Shown here: positions 9,601 through 14,946 of the stretch, one piece after another
Layout of the letters: the number at the start of each line of letters is the position of its first letter
Numbering within the stretch: the first letter of the stretch is position 1
Assembly (NCBI GenBank): GCA_004335635.1
Contig: QAXH01005736.1
Span: 2,243 to 19,573, forward strand
Direction: 5' to 3'
DNA length: 17,331 nucleotides
Source of the DNA: Chloromonas sp. AAM2
Lineage: Eukaryota; Chlorophyta; Chlorophyceae; Chlamydomonadales; Chlamydomonadaceae
Position numbers and translations under genes: made by a program
The notes under the pieces: generated by a model
What the model saw: the letters and a program-made list of their open reading frames with translations, nothing else
Told to the model about the DNA's origin: nothing
The model's database searches: none

Positions 9601-9979
9601 TGCACAATGATCAGGCCGGCCTGTCAGATGTTAACAGTCCGGAGAAAGAGTGTTAGCTGTACTATTCACCAGACGTGCATGCAAATTGTCGAATCTGCCT
9701 CATATGGCTGAACCAAAGCGCTCCGCTAACCCTAACCTAACCCTAACCCTCAACGCGCCCCACGTAGGTGATTCAACTTGCACGAATGTAGCGTTGCCAC
9801 GCATTGGTCAGTCAGCTGGCACAGCTGCTGTTGTGGACGCACCTAGCGCCGGCTGGTAGAGTCTGGCTGAGCCAAAGGCCTGGCTGCGGCAGACCCTTGT
9901 AAGCGTGGTGGGTTGGGCCGAAGGAGTAGGACAGAGGGGCCTGCTCGCCTTGGCGCCCCTGGCTGCGATCTAATGTCAT
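484..9979 (-). CDS. Coiled-coil, EF-hand and PLAT domain protein, 18 exons, 3' end outside window
   Basis: The gene was assembled from 18 minus-strand exons listed separately; all but one junction (exon 6 to 7) are phase-compatible GT-AG joins. The product is about 920 residues and unfinished. Approximate order: residues 1-165 Gly/Ser/Pro-rich and disordered, with RPQSAP and RPNSAN motifs; 166-373 charged heptad-like coiled coil; 373-576 acidic helical region; 603-614 EF-hand loop DTNGDGCLNPGE; 639-650 EF-hand loop DYDGNGDVTFGE, both with acidic or Asn ligands at 1, 3 and 5, Gly at 6 and Glu at 12; 657-756 helical region; 757-867 Ala/Ser/Glu linker; 868 onward a PLAT/LH2 domain start. EF-hands bind calcium and PLAT domains usually bind lipid or protein partners. 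RPxSA-type motifs recur, to my recollection, in ciliary proteins, so a calcium-responsive ciliary or cytoskeletal scaffold is my guess. I do not recognise a named orthologue. The ATG at 9979 is the first in frame after a TAG, but an upstream exon is possible. Confidence 0.72.
953..1285 (-). CDS. Exon 17 of the EF-hand/PLAT gene, Ala/Ser/Glu linker
   Basis: 111 codons, phase 0, acceptor TCTGCAG, donor AGCCAG|GTATGT. It encodes an acidic Pro-rich start (KLDEPEPAEPTKSADPTP), an Arg/Ser stretch and a long Ala/Ser/Glu low-complexity linker ending TTGRSQ. It is likely a disordered spacer before the PLAT domain. Confidence 0.74.
1462..1529. repeat. Short 22-23 bp tandem repeat in intron 16-17
   Basis: Three copies of a unit beginning ACATGCGCGA start at 1462, 1485 and 1507, with CCCGTCAA between them. 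They lie inside the intron between exons 17 and 16 of the minus-strand gene. Confidence 0.6.
1773..1854 (-). CDS. Exon 16 of the EF-hand/PLAT gene
   Basis: One base plus 27 codons, acceptor TATCCAG, donor TACAG|GTACGA. It encodes SLLAHLHGLELNSEDEFTWP and ends MLWEHVQ. The E/D-rich turn followed by hydrophobic residues looks like the end of the helical domain. Confidence 0.76.
2158..2282 (-). CDS. Exon 15 of the EF-hand/PLAT gene
   Basis: 41 codons and two bases, acceptor CACTCAG, donor GAG|GTAAGG. It encodes ERASRLFKGFEGG and LPGLRAFFKAFMPALTLQEL. The pattern, a linker and then two helices, resembles a degenerate EF-hand-like pair but lacks ligand residues. The terminal AG joins G of exon 16 to make Arg. 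Confidence 0.78.
2438..2530 (-). CDS. Exon 14 of the EF-hand/PLAT gene
   Basis: 31 codons, phase 0, acceptor ATATGCAG, donor AAG|GTGAAT. It encodes the helical DAAALHSSVKGKADSMQDLL and SRVGAAMQQSK, following the EF-hand pair. Confidence 0.78.
2626..2754. repeat. Two related 13-bp tandem arrays in intron 13-14
   Basis: Four copies of GGTGTGGAGCTTT run from 2626 to 2677 and four to five copies of TGTGCAGGTTTTG from 2695 to 2754. Both have a 13-bp period, and about 10 of 13 positions agree when aligned, so they are probably diverged blocks of one array. They sit in the intron between exons 13 and 14. Confidence 0.8.
2911..2973 (-). CDS. Exon 13 of the EF-hand/PLAT gene, second EF-hand
   Basis: 21 codons, phase 0, acceptor CCTCCAG, donor CAG|GTCGGT (a weaker site). 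It encodes VMLDYDGNGDVTFGELEQAV with the complete loop DYDGNGDVTFGE, a textbook calcium-binding EF-hand paired with the one in exons 11-12. Confidence 0.87.
3200..3288 (-). CDS. Exon 12 of the EF-hand/PLAT gene, first EF-hand loop
   Basis: Two bases plus 29 codons, from acceptor CTTGCAG to donor CTACAG|GTGTGT. Joined to exon 11 it gives the loop DTNGDGCLNPGE, with Asp, Asn and Asp at positions 1, 3 and 5, Gly at 6, Leu at 8 and Glu at 12. The exiting helix is LRSFVTAILG. Confidence 0.87.
3562..3649 (-). CDS. Exon 11 of the EF-hand/PLAT gene, first EF-hand helix
   Basis: 29 codons and one base, from acceptor CCGCCAG to donor ATG|GTAAGC. It encodes SYQRKRNVSLQALFDRFDTN, the entering helix and first ligands of an EF-hand whose loop is completed by exon 12 across a split Gly codon. 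Confidence 0.85.
4459..4653 (-). CDS. Exon 10 of the EF-hand/PLAT gene, acidic linker
   Basis: 65 codons, phase 0 at both ends, donor AACGAG|GTACGG. The acceptor is CGCGAAG after a pyrimidine-rich stretch; an in-frame TGA just upstream of the tract limits the choice. It encodes SNPLYSSEPPSAAAWELVNE, then RSRPSTVPEEYED and a Glu/Asn-rich end. The 809-bp intron that follows shows no further exon I can support. Confidence 0.7.
5141..5285 (-). CDS. Exon 9 of the EF-hand/PLAT gene
   Basis: One base plus 48 codons, from acceptor GGCCGCAG to donor GCCGAG|GTGAGC. It encodes an acidic helix with SLVEMESLADVAATLVAEVD followed by GLDDMTAE. Confidence 0.75.
5557..5712 (-). CDS. Exon 8 of the EF-hand/PLAT gene
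   Basis: One base, 51 codons and two bases, from acceptor CGCCCCAG to donor ATAT|GTGAGT. It encodes LAMELQGLPGSYPAVDEATG, a Pro-rich turn PMPPPD and the helix LVQLVDGLAVQIRSM. The split ATG codon joins exon 9 exactly in phase. Confidence 0.75.
6018..6131 (-). CDS. Exon 7 of the EF-hand/PLAT gene
   Basis: One base, 37 codons and two bases, from acceptor CACTGCAG to donor AAGAA|GTGAGT. It encodes VMFRPGLDMEELERQGARN and ends AIRAHLK, a predicted amphipathic helix. The frame stays open upstream (ARMHCR before VMFRP), so a longer form starting at another AG is possible. Confidence 0.68.
6270..6440. repeat. CCACC-rich low-complexity tract in intron 6-7
   Basis: Imperfect ACC/CCA-rich sequence with repeated CACCACC and CACACC. 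It lies in the intron whose exon joining is unresolved. No regular period is visible. Confidence 0.5.
6557..6700 (-). CDS. Exon 6 of the EF-hand/PLAT gene, 3' border uncertain
   Basis: The start after acceptor TTTGCAG is well supported by phase. It encodes VPKPPVRIDATG and then the helix YRETLDSLRQAHTALLSQAQ ending LLKWVYAVL. No good donor fits the phase of exon 7: AA|GTCAAT at 6557 leaves one base, while the weak GT|GTGTAG at 6547 leaves the required two. The last residues, or a small extra exon, remain unresolved. Confidence 0.6.
7114..7298 (-). CDS. Exon 5 of the EF-hand/PLAT gene, coiled coil
   Basis: One base, 61 codons and one base, from acceptor CTCACAG to donor ACC|GTGAGT. It encodes a long Gln/Ala/Glu-rich helix with SELQSQVSALTDEVQRQ and QARAQAEQAVTTLKEYL. 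The final C joins GT of exon 6 to give Arg. Confidence 0.78.
7529..7678 (-). CDS. Exon 4 of the EF-hand/PLAT gene, coiled coil
   Basis: One base, 49 codons and two bases, from acceptor CCTGCAG to donor CCAG|GTAGGG. It starts ELSATQGLSQ and continues with a charged helix VTEERDKLSQELTAAK. The LSATQGLSQ segment resembles LSASQGMAE in exon 5, a possible internal repeat. Confidence 0.78.
7950..8137. repeat. 47-bp tandem repeat with 94-bp higher-order period
   Basis: Four exact-length 47-bp units start at 7950, 7997, 8044 and 8091, each beginning ACCCATGTGATTGGAACACA. Units 1 and 3 carry TGCAGTG and GATGGCC; units 2 and 4 carry CACAGTG and GAAGGCC, so the array is two copies of a 94-bp dimer. A shorter CAAGGTTA-type repeat precedes it at about 7900-7945. 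All lie in the intron between exons 4 and 3 of the minus gene. Confidence 0.88.
8290..8423 (-). CDS. Exon 3 of the EF-hand/PLAT gene, coiled coil
   Basis: 44 codons plus two bases, from acceptor CTCTCAG to donor AGAG|GTGAGG. It encodes TKEALTRLQEEHRQL followed by a Lys/Arg/Leu/Glu-rich helix ending LLNNKE, typical coiled-coil composition. The terminal AG joins the first G of exon 4 to make Arg. Confidence 0.78.
8785..9108. repeat. Degenerate CCCATGCAC-type repeats abutting the exon 2 donor
   Basis: Many imperfect copies of CCCATGCACGAGCCCA-like units fill the intron next to the donor of exon 2 at 9109. Read on the minus strand they start within the donor region, as GGGTTGGGC/GTGCATGGG units. 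Translation through them gives the spurious open frame that extends exon 2. Confidence 0.7.
9109..9466 (-). CDS. Exon 2 of the EF-hand/PLAT gene, disordered region
   Basis: One base plus 119 codons, between acceptor CTGCGCAG and donor CAG|GTGTGC. The product is Gly-rich (AYGGASAGQGGTGAAGG) and then basic, with ERARPQSAPRLRSG and PRPNSANARL, and ends in an amphipathic stretch APEDLASELMQ that leads into the coiled coil. The open frame runs past the donor, but there it translates intron repeats (GLVHG-type), so the exon is closed at the GT. Confidence 0.7.
9551..9572. repeat. Interstitial telomere-like CCCTAA tract
   Basis: TTACCCTAACTCAACCCTAA followed by CCCAAG: two to three units of the TTAGGG complement, slightly degenerate, inside intron 1 of the minus-strand gene. 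Confidence 0.6.
9727..9752. repeat. Interstitial telomere-like CCCTAA tract
   Basis: TAACCCTAACCTAACCCTAA followed by CCCTC: about four consecutive TTAGGG-type units, one shortened by a base. It lies 155 bp from the other tract in the same intron. Confidence 0.7.
9843..9979 (-). CDS. Exon 1 of the EF-hand/PLAT gene
   Basis: The reading frame was chosen because it ends in two bases (AG) before the donor GTGCGT and so joins exon 2, which starts with one base, to give an Arg codon. It begins MTLDRSQG and contains LSYSFGPTHH and KGLPQPGLWL, a more protein-like composition than the overlapping frame that ends in a stop at the donor. The same frame is open upstream to about 10096, just after a TTTTAG that could be an acceptor, so the start may lie in an earlier exon. 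Only 5' transcript ends would settle this. Confidence 0.5.
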
Positions 9980-10097
9980 GGAGCTGCTGAGCGGCCGCTG
10001 ATTGGCTGGCCGCTGCTTTCTGTTGTCTTGCGCCTGTGAACAGGGATGCGTCCAGACCTGTTGAGAGTTTAAATGCCCGCTGAGGACCCATCTCTAA

Positions 10098-10949
10098 AAT
10101 GCCTGAGCGTTTGACTAATTGAAGCGCTGCAGAAAGCTTCTGCTATCTTGTAATGGGAGTTTGCGCCCCCCCCTGCCGCGGCACTCACCGACCACGGCCG
10201 GGCATCAAATACCGGCATGCTGGTTTCTGCAAGTCCACTTGGACAGCCTCCTTACTGTTGCTCCATTCTGAATGCATCAACAGCCAGACACCGGAATGTC
10301 TGGAATATTGAATGTCACCCGACATCGTAAATAATTGCTTAAAAGCTGGGGATGTACCATGGGGTCAGCCCTATAGGCAATGCCATTACGATACTGTACC
10401 TTGCTGATGGCACGCGCGCTCCTTCCTCGGGCTGATCAAATCAAAGAGTATGCCGTACGAGCTCCTGGCCTGAACTATCAGCAACTTATTTTGTTGCGTG
10501 ACTACTGATGTGCTTGCAAGAAGTAAATCGTTGCGCGATGGACTTCAGCAAACTTTGCGCACGTGCAGCAGATTCTTCATGTACGGACCTGGCGCAACAA
10601 AATACGTGCTTTCACTCTTGCACGGTCACGAGCATTCTGCAGAGATTCTCTTACGCTCTGCTGAGCTGATCCTTCCTGCTCGTCTTCAAAAAGTTTGCCT
10701 CACGATCTTTCAAAACCGACCTTGCCACACGTAACTCAGCAACAACAATCCAAGGGAACAACCAGTGGCTTGCAGTTCGTGCCAAAGCAAACAACTTTAC
10801 GCCGACGACTGTGCATACACGGCCAGGCAGCGGGAAGCTTCTCTCAAGCCGAGTTTGCGGACGTTGCCCAGAAGCTGGGCTACATCCACGCAGAATCAGC
10901 AGCTGTCTCAGAGCGTCGCTAGCCAATCTGCAGGGATTCGACTGGTCCA
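10098..10949. other. Divergent intergenic region between the EF-hand/PLAT gene and GOT1
   Basis: The two flanking genes read away from each other, so both promoters probably lie here. I see no convincing TATA box or array. The 10765-10920 part may carry a reverse-transcriptase relic. An open plus-strand frame of 78 codons from 10498 is unrecognised and may belong to the same relic or be chance. Confidence 0.5.
10765..10920 (+). pseudogene. Possible decayed non-LTR reverse-transcriptase fragment
   Basis: One frame contains QLYADDCAYTARQ (bases 10792-10830), which resembles the catalytic YADD motif of LINE-type reverse transcriptases followed by the usual ADDCALxA-like context. After a shift of frame the next stretch reads QAEFADVAQKLGYI, like the FxxxAxxLGL helix that follows the motif in those enzymes. 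The frameshift and the short length suggest a dead fragment. The match rests on two short motifs and could be chance. It lies just upstream of the GOT1 start and would overlap its 5' untranslated region. Confidence 0.3.
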
Positions 10950-10983
10950 ATGTTTGCGGGGTCATGGCTCACAGACCAGCGCA
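10950..10983 (+). CDS. GOT1: GOT1 exon 1
   Basis: ATG plus ten codons and one base: MFAGSWLTDQR, then A before donor GTGAGT. With AG of exon 2 it forms Lys of the conserved LTDQRKIGLG. The exon is too short to stand out alone; the exact match to the family N-terminus and the phase make it convincing. Confidence 0.88.
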
Positions 10984-13431
10984 GTGAGTCTTGACCAGCG
11001 TGCATGCGCATCCTCATGCTCTAGCTTCGGTAGCCTCACTCATCCCTGACTGTGCAGCTTGATTTGGGCCTGCTTACTGCACACATGGCAGCAGGCGCCT
11101 CATTAATCATTCAATTCTGCATGGTGATCTATCAGCCTGAAAACACGTCTTAGGATTCATGCGTGCATGGCATGTGCTTCACCGTCTGCACATGGTTTGT
11201 CAGCCCCATACAACAGCATGCACTTTTCAAGTGGCAGGCTCATGCATGCTGACATGTTGAATGCCACACACATGTGCGGACGGAGGCTTGCAAGTCCGAC
11301 TTGCCATGAAAATGCTCATTACTCTCTGCATGCAGAGATTGGGCTGGGGCTCACGGGCTTTGGCATCATGTTCACTCTCTTGGGTATGCTCTTCCTGTTC
11401 GACAAAGGGCTCATAGCCATGGGAAACGTGAGTCAGATCACGCTGTGTGCCAGCCGCATGGGTTGTGCCAGCAGAATGGGGTGTGCCAGCCGCATGGCGT
11501 GTGCCAGCCGAATGGCGTGTGCCAGCCGCATGGGGTGTGCCAGCCGCATGGGGTGTGTGGTAAGCAGAACCAGCTGCAGCACCAGCGCCCGCACCAGCAG
11601 GAGCAGGAGCAGGGGCGCCTGTAGCACAGCAGCACAAGCCGCAGCACCAGAGCAGCACGACCAGGGTTGATAGCACCAGCACCAGCTGCAGCACAGCAGG
11701 AGTAGGGATCAGTGGGAGCGCCAGCGCAGCACCAGGACCAGCAGCACCAGCAGCACCAGCAGGACAAGCAACAACACCAACACCAGTTCCACAAACCCAG
11801 CGGCAGCAGCACCAGCGCTGCCCATACCACTATATAATAAGAATCGCGCAAGGCCTTGAGGACAGTTGCACTTCATCCTCAGGTGGTATTGCTAGGCTGA
11901 ACCTAGTTAACGTGCCTGCTGCTCGTTGTTGCTGTTGCCTCAGGTATTGTTTTTAGCGGGGCTGAGCACAACCATCGGCATCAGAGCAGCAATCGCCTTT
12001 TTCATGAAGAGGAAAAACAGAAAGGTGTGTGGCATGCATGTCCACTGAACCCACCACACACACATTACTAATGACATCAAGTACTCCAGAAGTGCATGCT
12101 TTGTCTCGGTGCTCTGGGCTCGAGTGGGAAAGACATCGAAAATTTCACATCAGTCAAGTTCAGTAGGTTGCAGGATTGTAGCAAAAACTAAAAACTGCAG
12201 GCATGGTAGGTAGCCAACATGGAAGTGTATGCATACAGGCCCTATGAATGCCTGTGACCAGTTGAACTGCCTGAGGCACGGACGGTTGACCATCATTTCA
12301 GGCCGGTATCTCTCATGCACTTACATGCACCCACCTTCACCATGCACTTTCCCATGCAATCCCCTGACCATGCAACCAGGAACTGCTTCATGCACCCAGT
12401 GCAACTCTGTGATCTAGAACCATTCACCCTCATGCATCCTTCTACCCTTCCGCTTAATCAACCAGAAGTGACTTTAGCAGAAGTGGCTTTGCCACGGGGC
12501 GTTGTTGCATGCAACTCCATGCACCCATCTGTCAGCTGCCTCACACCATGCAACCCCATGCAACTCCATGCACCGCATGCAACCCCATGCTCTCCATGCA
12601 ACTCCATACAACATGCAGGGGTCCATCTTCTATCTCAGTGGATGCGTGTTGGTAGTCATTGGCTGGACAGTGGTTGGTTTGTTGGTTGAGCTGTACGGTT
12701 TCTGGCTGTTATTCTGCGAGTTCATCCCGACAGCGCTGCAGTTCTTTCGGAGGGTGCCTGTACTGGGAAGAATACTGGATCTGCCGGTGTTTAAAATGGT
12801 GAGCAAACGCCAGGCTGACAAACAGTATTCAAACACTGGGAGACCATCCAGGGTATTCAAGTAACAGTTTGCGTGAAACTCATGCAAAGGCAATAGGATG
12901 CAAGGTAGATTTTTGAGCGATATCAAAGATTGTAGGTGCAAAGCTGATGGTGAGCAAACAGTGGCAAGCCAGGTTAAAAGATTGGGGGTTTGCCAGGTAG
13001 TTTTGGTAGTGAGCAATCAGCAGCCTGGCTAAATGCGTCCAAACAAGCATCCATGCAAAGCTACAAGGTTGCAGGAAAATGGATGGGCCCGGAAATGGCT
13101 TGAGCCGGCGGTTGAGCTGGGGGTATGAGAATCAGGCATGTGGGGTCTGTCATTGGTGGGGACGGAAATGGAGCAGGTCATACTAATCAGAGTGAAACCC
13201 GGCGCAACTGACTGACATGATGCAGCCTGTTGACACCGGTGCTGTGGTCTTGTGCAGTCATAGAAGTACGCAATCGCGACTTCATGCTGCCAAACTGGTA
13301 CACACAATCACGTGACTTGCATGTGTTCTGATCCTGACCCCGTGTTCCATCATGCCCACGTGCAGTTGATCAACCGAATGGCACCTTTGGGCGGGTTACC
13401 AACCACCAACTTCCAAACCAAAGGCGCATAG
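10950..13431 (+). CDS. GOT1: Golgi vesicle transport protein GOT1, five exons, complete
   Basis: GOT1 is a small tetra-spanning membrane protein of the early secretory pathway that supports ER-Golgi vesicle traffic. Five exons (34, 92, 81, 180 and 66 bp) join in phase to 150 codons plus TAG. The product begins MFAGSWLTDQRKIGLGLTGF, where LTDxxKIGxGLTGFG is the family N-terminal signature. Then follow FDKGLIAMGNVLFLAGL, the loop MKRKNRKG, VVIGWTVVGLLVELYGF and FFRRVPVLG, all family hallmarks. Predicted membrane segments lie near residues 13-33, 43-62, 71-91 and 92-109, with short cytosolic ends. Usual length is about 140, so this copy is slightly long, mainly at the C-terminus. The start ATG at 10950 is followed at once by the conserved residues. 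It diverges from the EF-hand/PLAT gene and converges on the GDPD gene. Confidence 0.93.
11336..11427 (+). CDS. GOT1: GOT1 exon 2, first membrane segment
   Basis: Two bases plus 30 codons, acceptor CATGCAG, donor AAC|GTGAGT. It encodes IGLGLTGFGIMFTLLGMLFL and the conserved FDKGLIAMGN turn. Confidence 0.94.
11445..11552. repeat. 18-bp tandem repeat in GOT1 intron 2
   Basis: Six units of about GTGTGCCAGCCGCATGGG, with a few substitutions, start 17 bases after the exon 2 donor. The unit length is a multiple of three and the array stays in frame with exon 2, coding CASRMG repeats if the intron is kept. Confidence 0.88.
11565..11815. repeat. AGCACC/CAGCAG-rich low-complexity tract in GOT1 intron 2
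   Basis: Imperfect AGCACCAGC and CAGCAG triplet-type sequence follows the 18-bp array almost directly and fills most of the rest of intron 2. Confidence 0.75.
11944..12024 (+). CDS. GOT1: GOT1 exon 3, second membrane segment
   Basis: 27 codons, phase 0, acceptor CCTCAG, donor AAAG|GTGTGT. It encodes VLFLAGLSTTIGIRAAIAFF and the basic loop MKRKNRK. Confidence 0.93.
12312..12616. repeat. CCATGCA-rich repeats running into the GOT1 exon 4 acceptor
   Basis: Short imperfect units such as CCATGCAACTCCATGCACC recur through the second half of intron 3, densest from 12505. The last ones merge with the acceptor ACATGCAG at 12611-12618. Confidence 0.7.
12619..12798 (+). CDS. GOT1: GOT1 exon 4, third and fourth membrane segments
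   Basis: 60 codons, phase 0, acceptor ACATGCAG, donor ATG|GTGAGC. It encodes GSIFYLSGCVLVVIGWTVVG, LLVELYGFWLLF and FFRRVPVLGRILDLPVFKM. Reading on through the donor would give a 22-residue alternative tail ending in TAA at 12864. Confidence 0.93.
13366..13431 (+). CDS. GOT1: GOT1 exon 5, C-terminus
   Basis: 21 codons and TAG, after acceptor CACGTGCAG, phase 0. It encodes LINRMAPLGGLPTTNFQTKG then Ala. It follows DLPVFKM where the family has a short cytosolic tail. The acceptor is strong and the frame fits, but this tail is poorly conserved across the family. Confidence 0.75.
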   Translation: MINRMAPLGGLPTTNFQTKGA

Positions 13432-14421
13432 CGTTCCTTGGCGTCGGTTACATCACGTGCTGGAGTAACGGCTTTACTGCAGGATCTGCAGTATTGCCGG
13501 GGTATCGTCCGCTCGCAGCTGAAAAGCTGTGCATGCAAGCGACCCCATGACCCCATGTCCAGCTGGTTTTAAATGCAAATGCCATAAGCTGACGTGCCTT
13601 ACTTGCTGCCAGCTCCGCAAGCCATTCACGAAAAAGCGTGTGACTGTTGGTTACATGTCCTGGCCAAGTGTGCCTGAAAACATGGCCTCCAGATGTGCAC
13701 GTGCTTTGACAGTCGATGTGCGGTATGTGCGTATGCTTTGCTGCGCAAGGGCTAGCTGCTGAATCCTGAGACGGTATTCTTTTCCGGACCTGACTATTGA
13801 AGCTACGATGGATTGTTTGAGGCCACGTGGGTGCACATGCCAGTCAGCATGCAGCACGGCAGTGCAGTCGAAAATTTGCCACTTGGAGCAATGCACATGA
13901 TAGTGGTGGCTGATTGGTGCCTGATTGTCATGTGTCAGCCCAGGGACCCCCATGGGTGGTCCATGCACCCCCTGTCTGACTCAATTCCAGCAGGTGTGTG
14001 GCCAGGGGCCCTCTACATGAGTGCTTTCGGGTTTGTCCATGCACAGTCCTGCCTGCTTACGTTGCGAGCAATGGGGTCAGCACGTGCTGTCAGTGTGTAG
14101 CGCAAAGTGACCCTAGATTACGGCTAGTGCCAGCGGATGTGACGTCTACCCACGAGCCCTCCTGGTGTATTGTTAATATGTGAGCACTGATTGAAGTTGA
14201 GTAATGATGCATGCGCTCGGACCTGAGGTGCGAAGGGAGGCCAGGCATCTCCAGACCGCTGCCGCAGACTGAAGTTTTGCGTTGCAAAAACCCAGATCGC
14301 CGTCAGACGTGCCCAATCATCATATGTTACATTATGACCCAGATCATTAGCCATACTACGATACTAGGATACTAAGAAACCTACCACACCCTACCACGTG
14401 TGTCTTTAGTGAGAAGCCGTG

Positions 14422-14426
14422 TGTAA
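14422..14426 (+). terminator. Candidate TGTAA poly(A) signal for GOT1
   Basis: TGTAA is the usual chlorophyte poly(A) signal. This is the first plus-strand copy I found after the GOT1 stop, about 990 bases downstream, which would mean a long 3' untranslated region. Confidence 0.25.
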
Positions 14427-14655
14427 GGGTCTCTTGTCATGAAAACATATCAAGCAGACAGCCATGGCAATCCAACCAGTCAACTACTCTGGTGGTCTTG
14501 CACACTCGGACGCTCTCTTCTAATCACCCAGACCAGCACACAAATCAATGTTCTGTTTTCTCAGGGCAGGCTAAGGGGCTCCTCATTCTCACTCAGTGCA
14601 TTTTGCGCCCTTACCCTGACATTGTCTCATTATCAAATGATCACACTTATATACA

Positions 14656-14660
14656 TTACA
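14656..14660 (-). terminator. Candidate TGTAA poly(A) signal for the GDPD gene
   Basis: TTACA on the plus strand is TGTAA on the minus strand, 128 bases past the GDPD stop codon, a normal distance for a chlorophyte 3' end. Confidence 0.4.
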
Positions 14661-14787
14661 AATTGTGAAGAAGCTTGTATATGGGCAGCTGCAGTAAGGG
14701 ATATTGCAGATTTACTTGGGCGATGCTAGCCTGATCGCCTGAAGTAATCCTAGCACAAGGGCATCAATCGCGTTCTTGCATGTCTGG

Positions 14788-14946
14788 TCACCGCACATGC
14801 ATTCTGGGTTCCCACTTGCTGCTTCCATCCAACCCCACGCCCCCACACCGCGCCGTGCGCCACTCAATCGCCTGCTGAGCCATGAGAGGATGGTTGGTCA
14901 CGACCCCGTCCACACCCGCGTCTAGCATGGAGCGCATGGCTTCGGG
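14788..14946 (-). CDS. GDPD last exon with DAGVDGVVTNHP
   Basis: 52 codons and TGA, phase 0, acceptor TTGCATGCAG. It encodes PEAMRSMLDAGVDGVVTNHP and LMAQQAIEWRT, the closing strand and helix of GDPD barrels. An alternative acceptor 18 bases upstream (GACATGCAG) would add six residues in frame. Confidence 0.84.
   Translation of the reverse strand, partial: PEAMRSMLDAGVDGVVTNHPLMAQQAIEWRTARCGGVGLDGSSKWEPRMHVR

Larger units (their letters stand above)
13432..14787. other. Intergenic region between convergent GOT1 and GDPD 3' ends
   Basis: No exon with recognisable protein was found on either strand. Open frames at 13529-13762 and 13813-14100 have no family features. The region should hold both 3' untranslated regions. 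Confidence 0.5.

Noticed and set aside
9843..10091. Frame starting at the ATG at 10091 as the first exon
   Set aside because: That frame meets TAG exactly at the donor and cannot join exon 2 in phase; the frame one base over joins cleanly.
13529..14100. Plus-strand open frames after GOT1 as small genes
   Set aside because: No recognisable domain, no supporting splice structure, and composition like the surrounding intergenic sequence.
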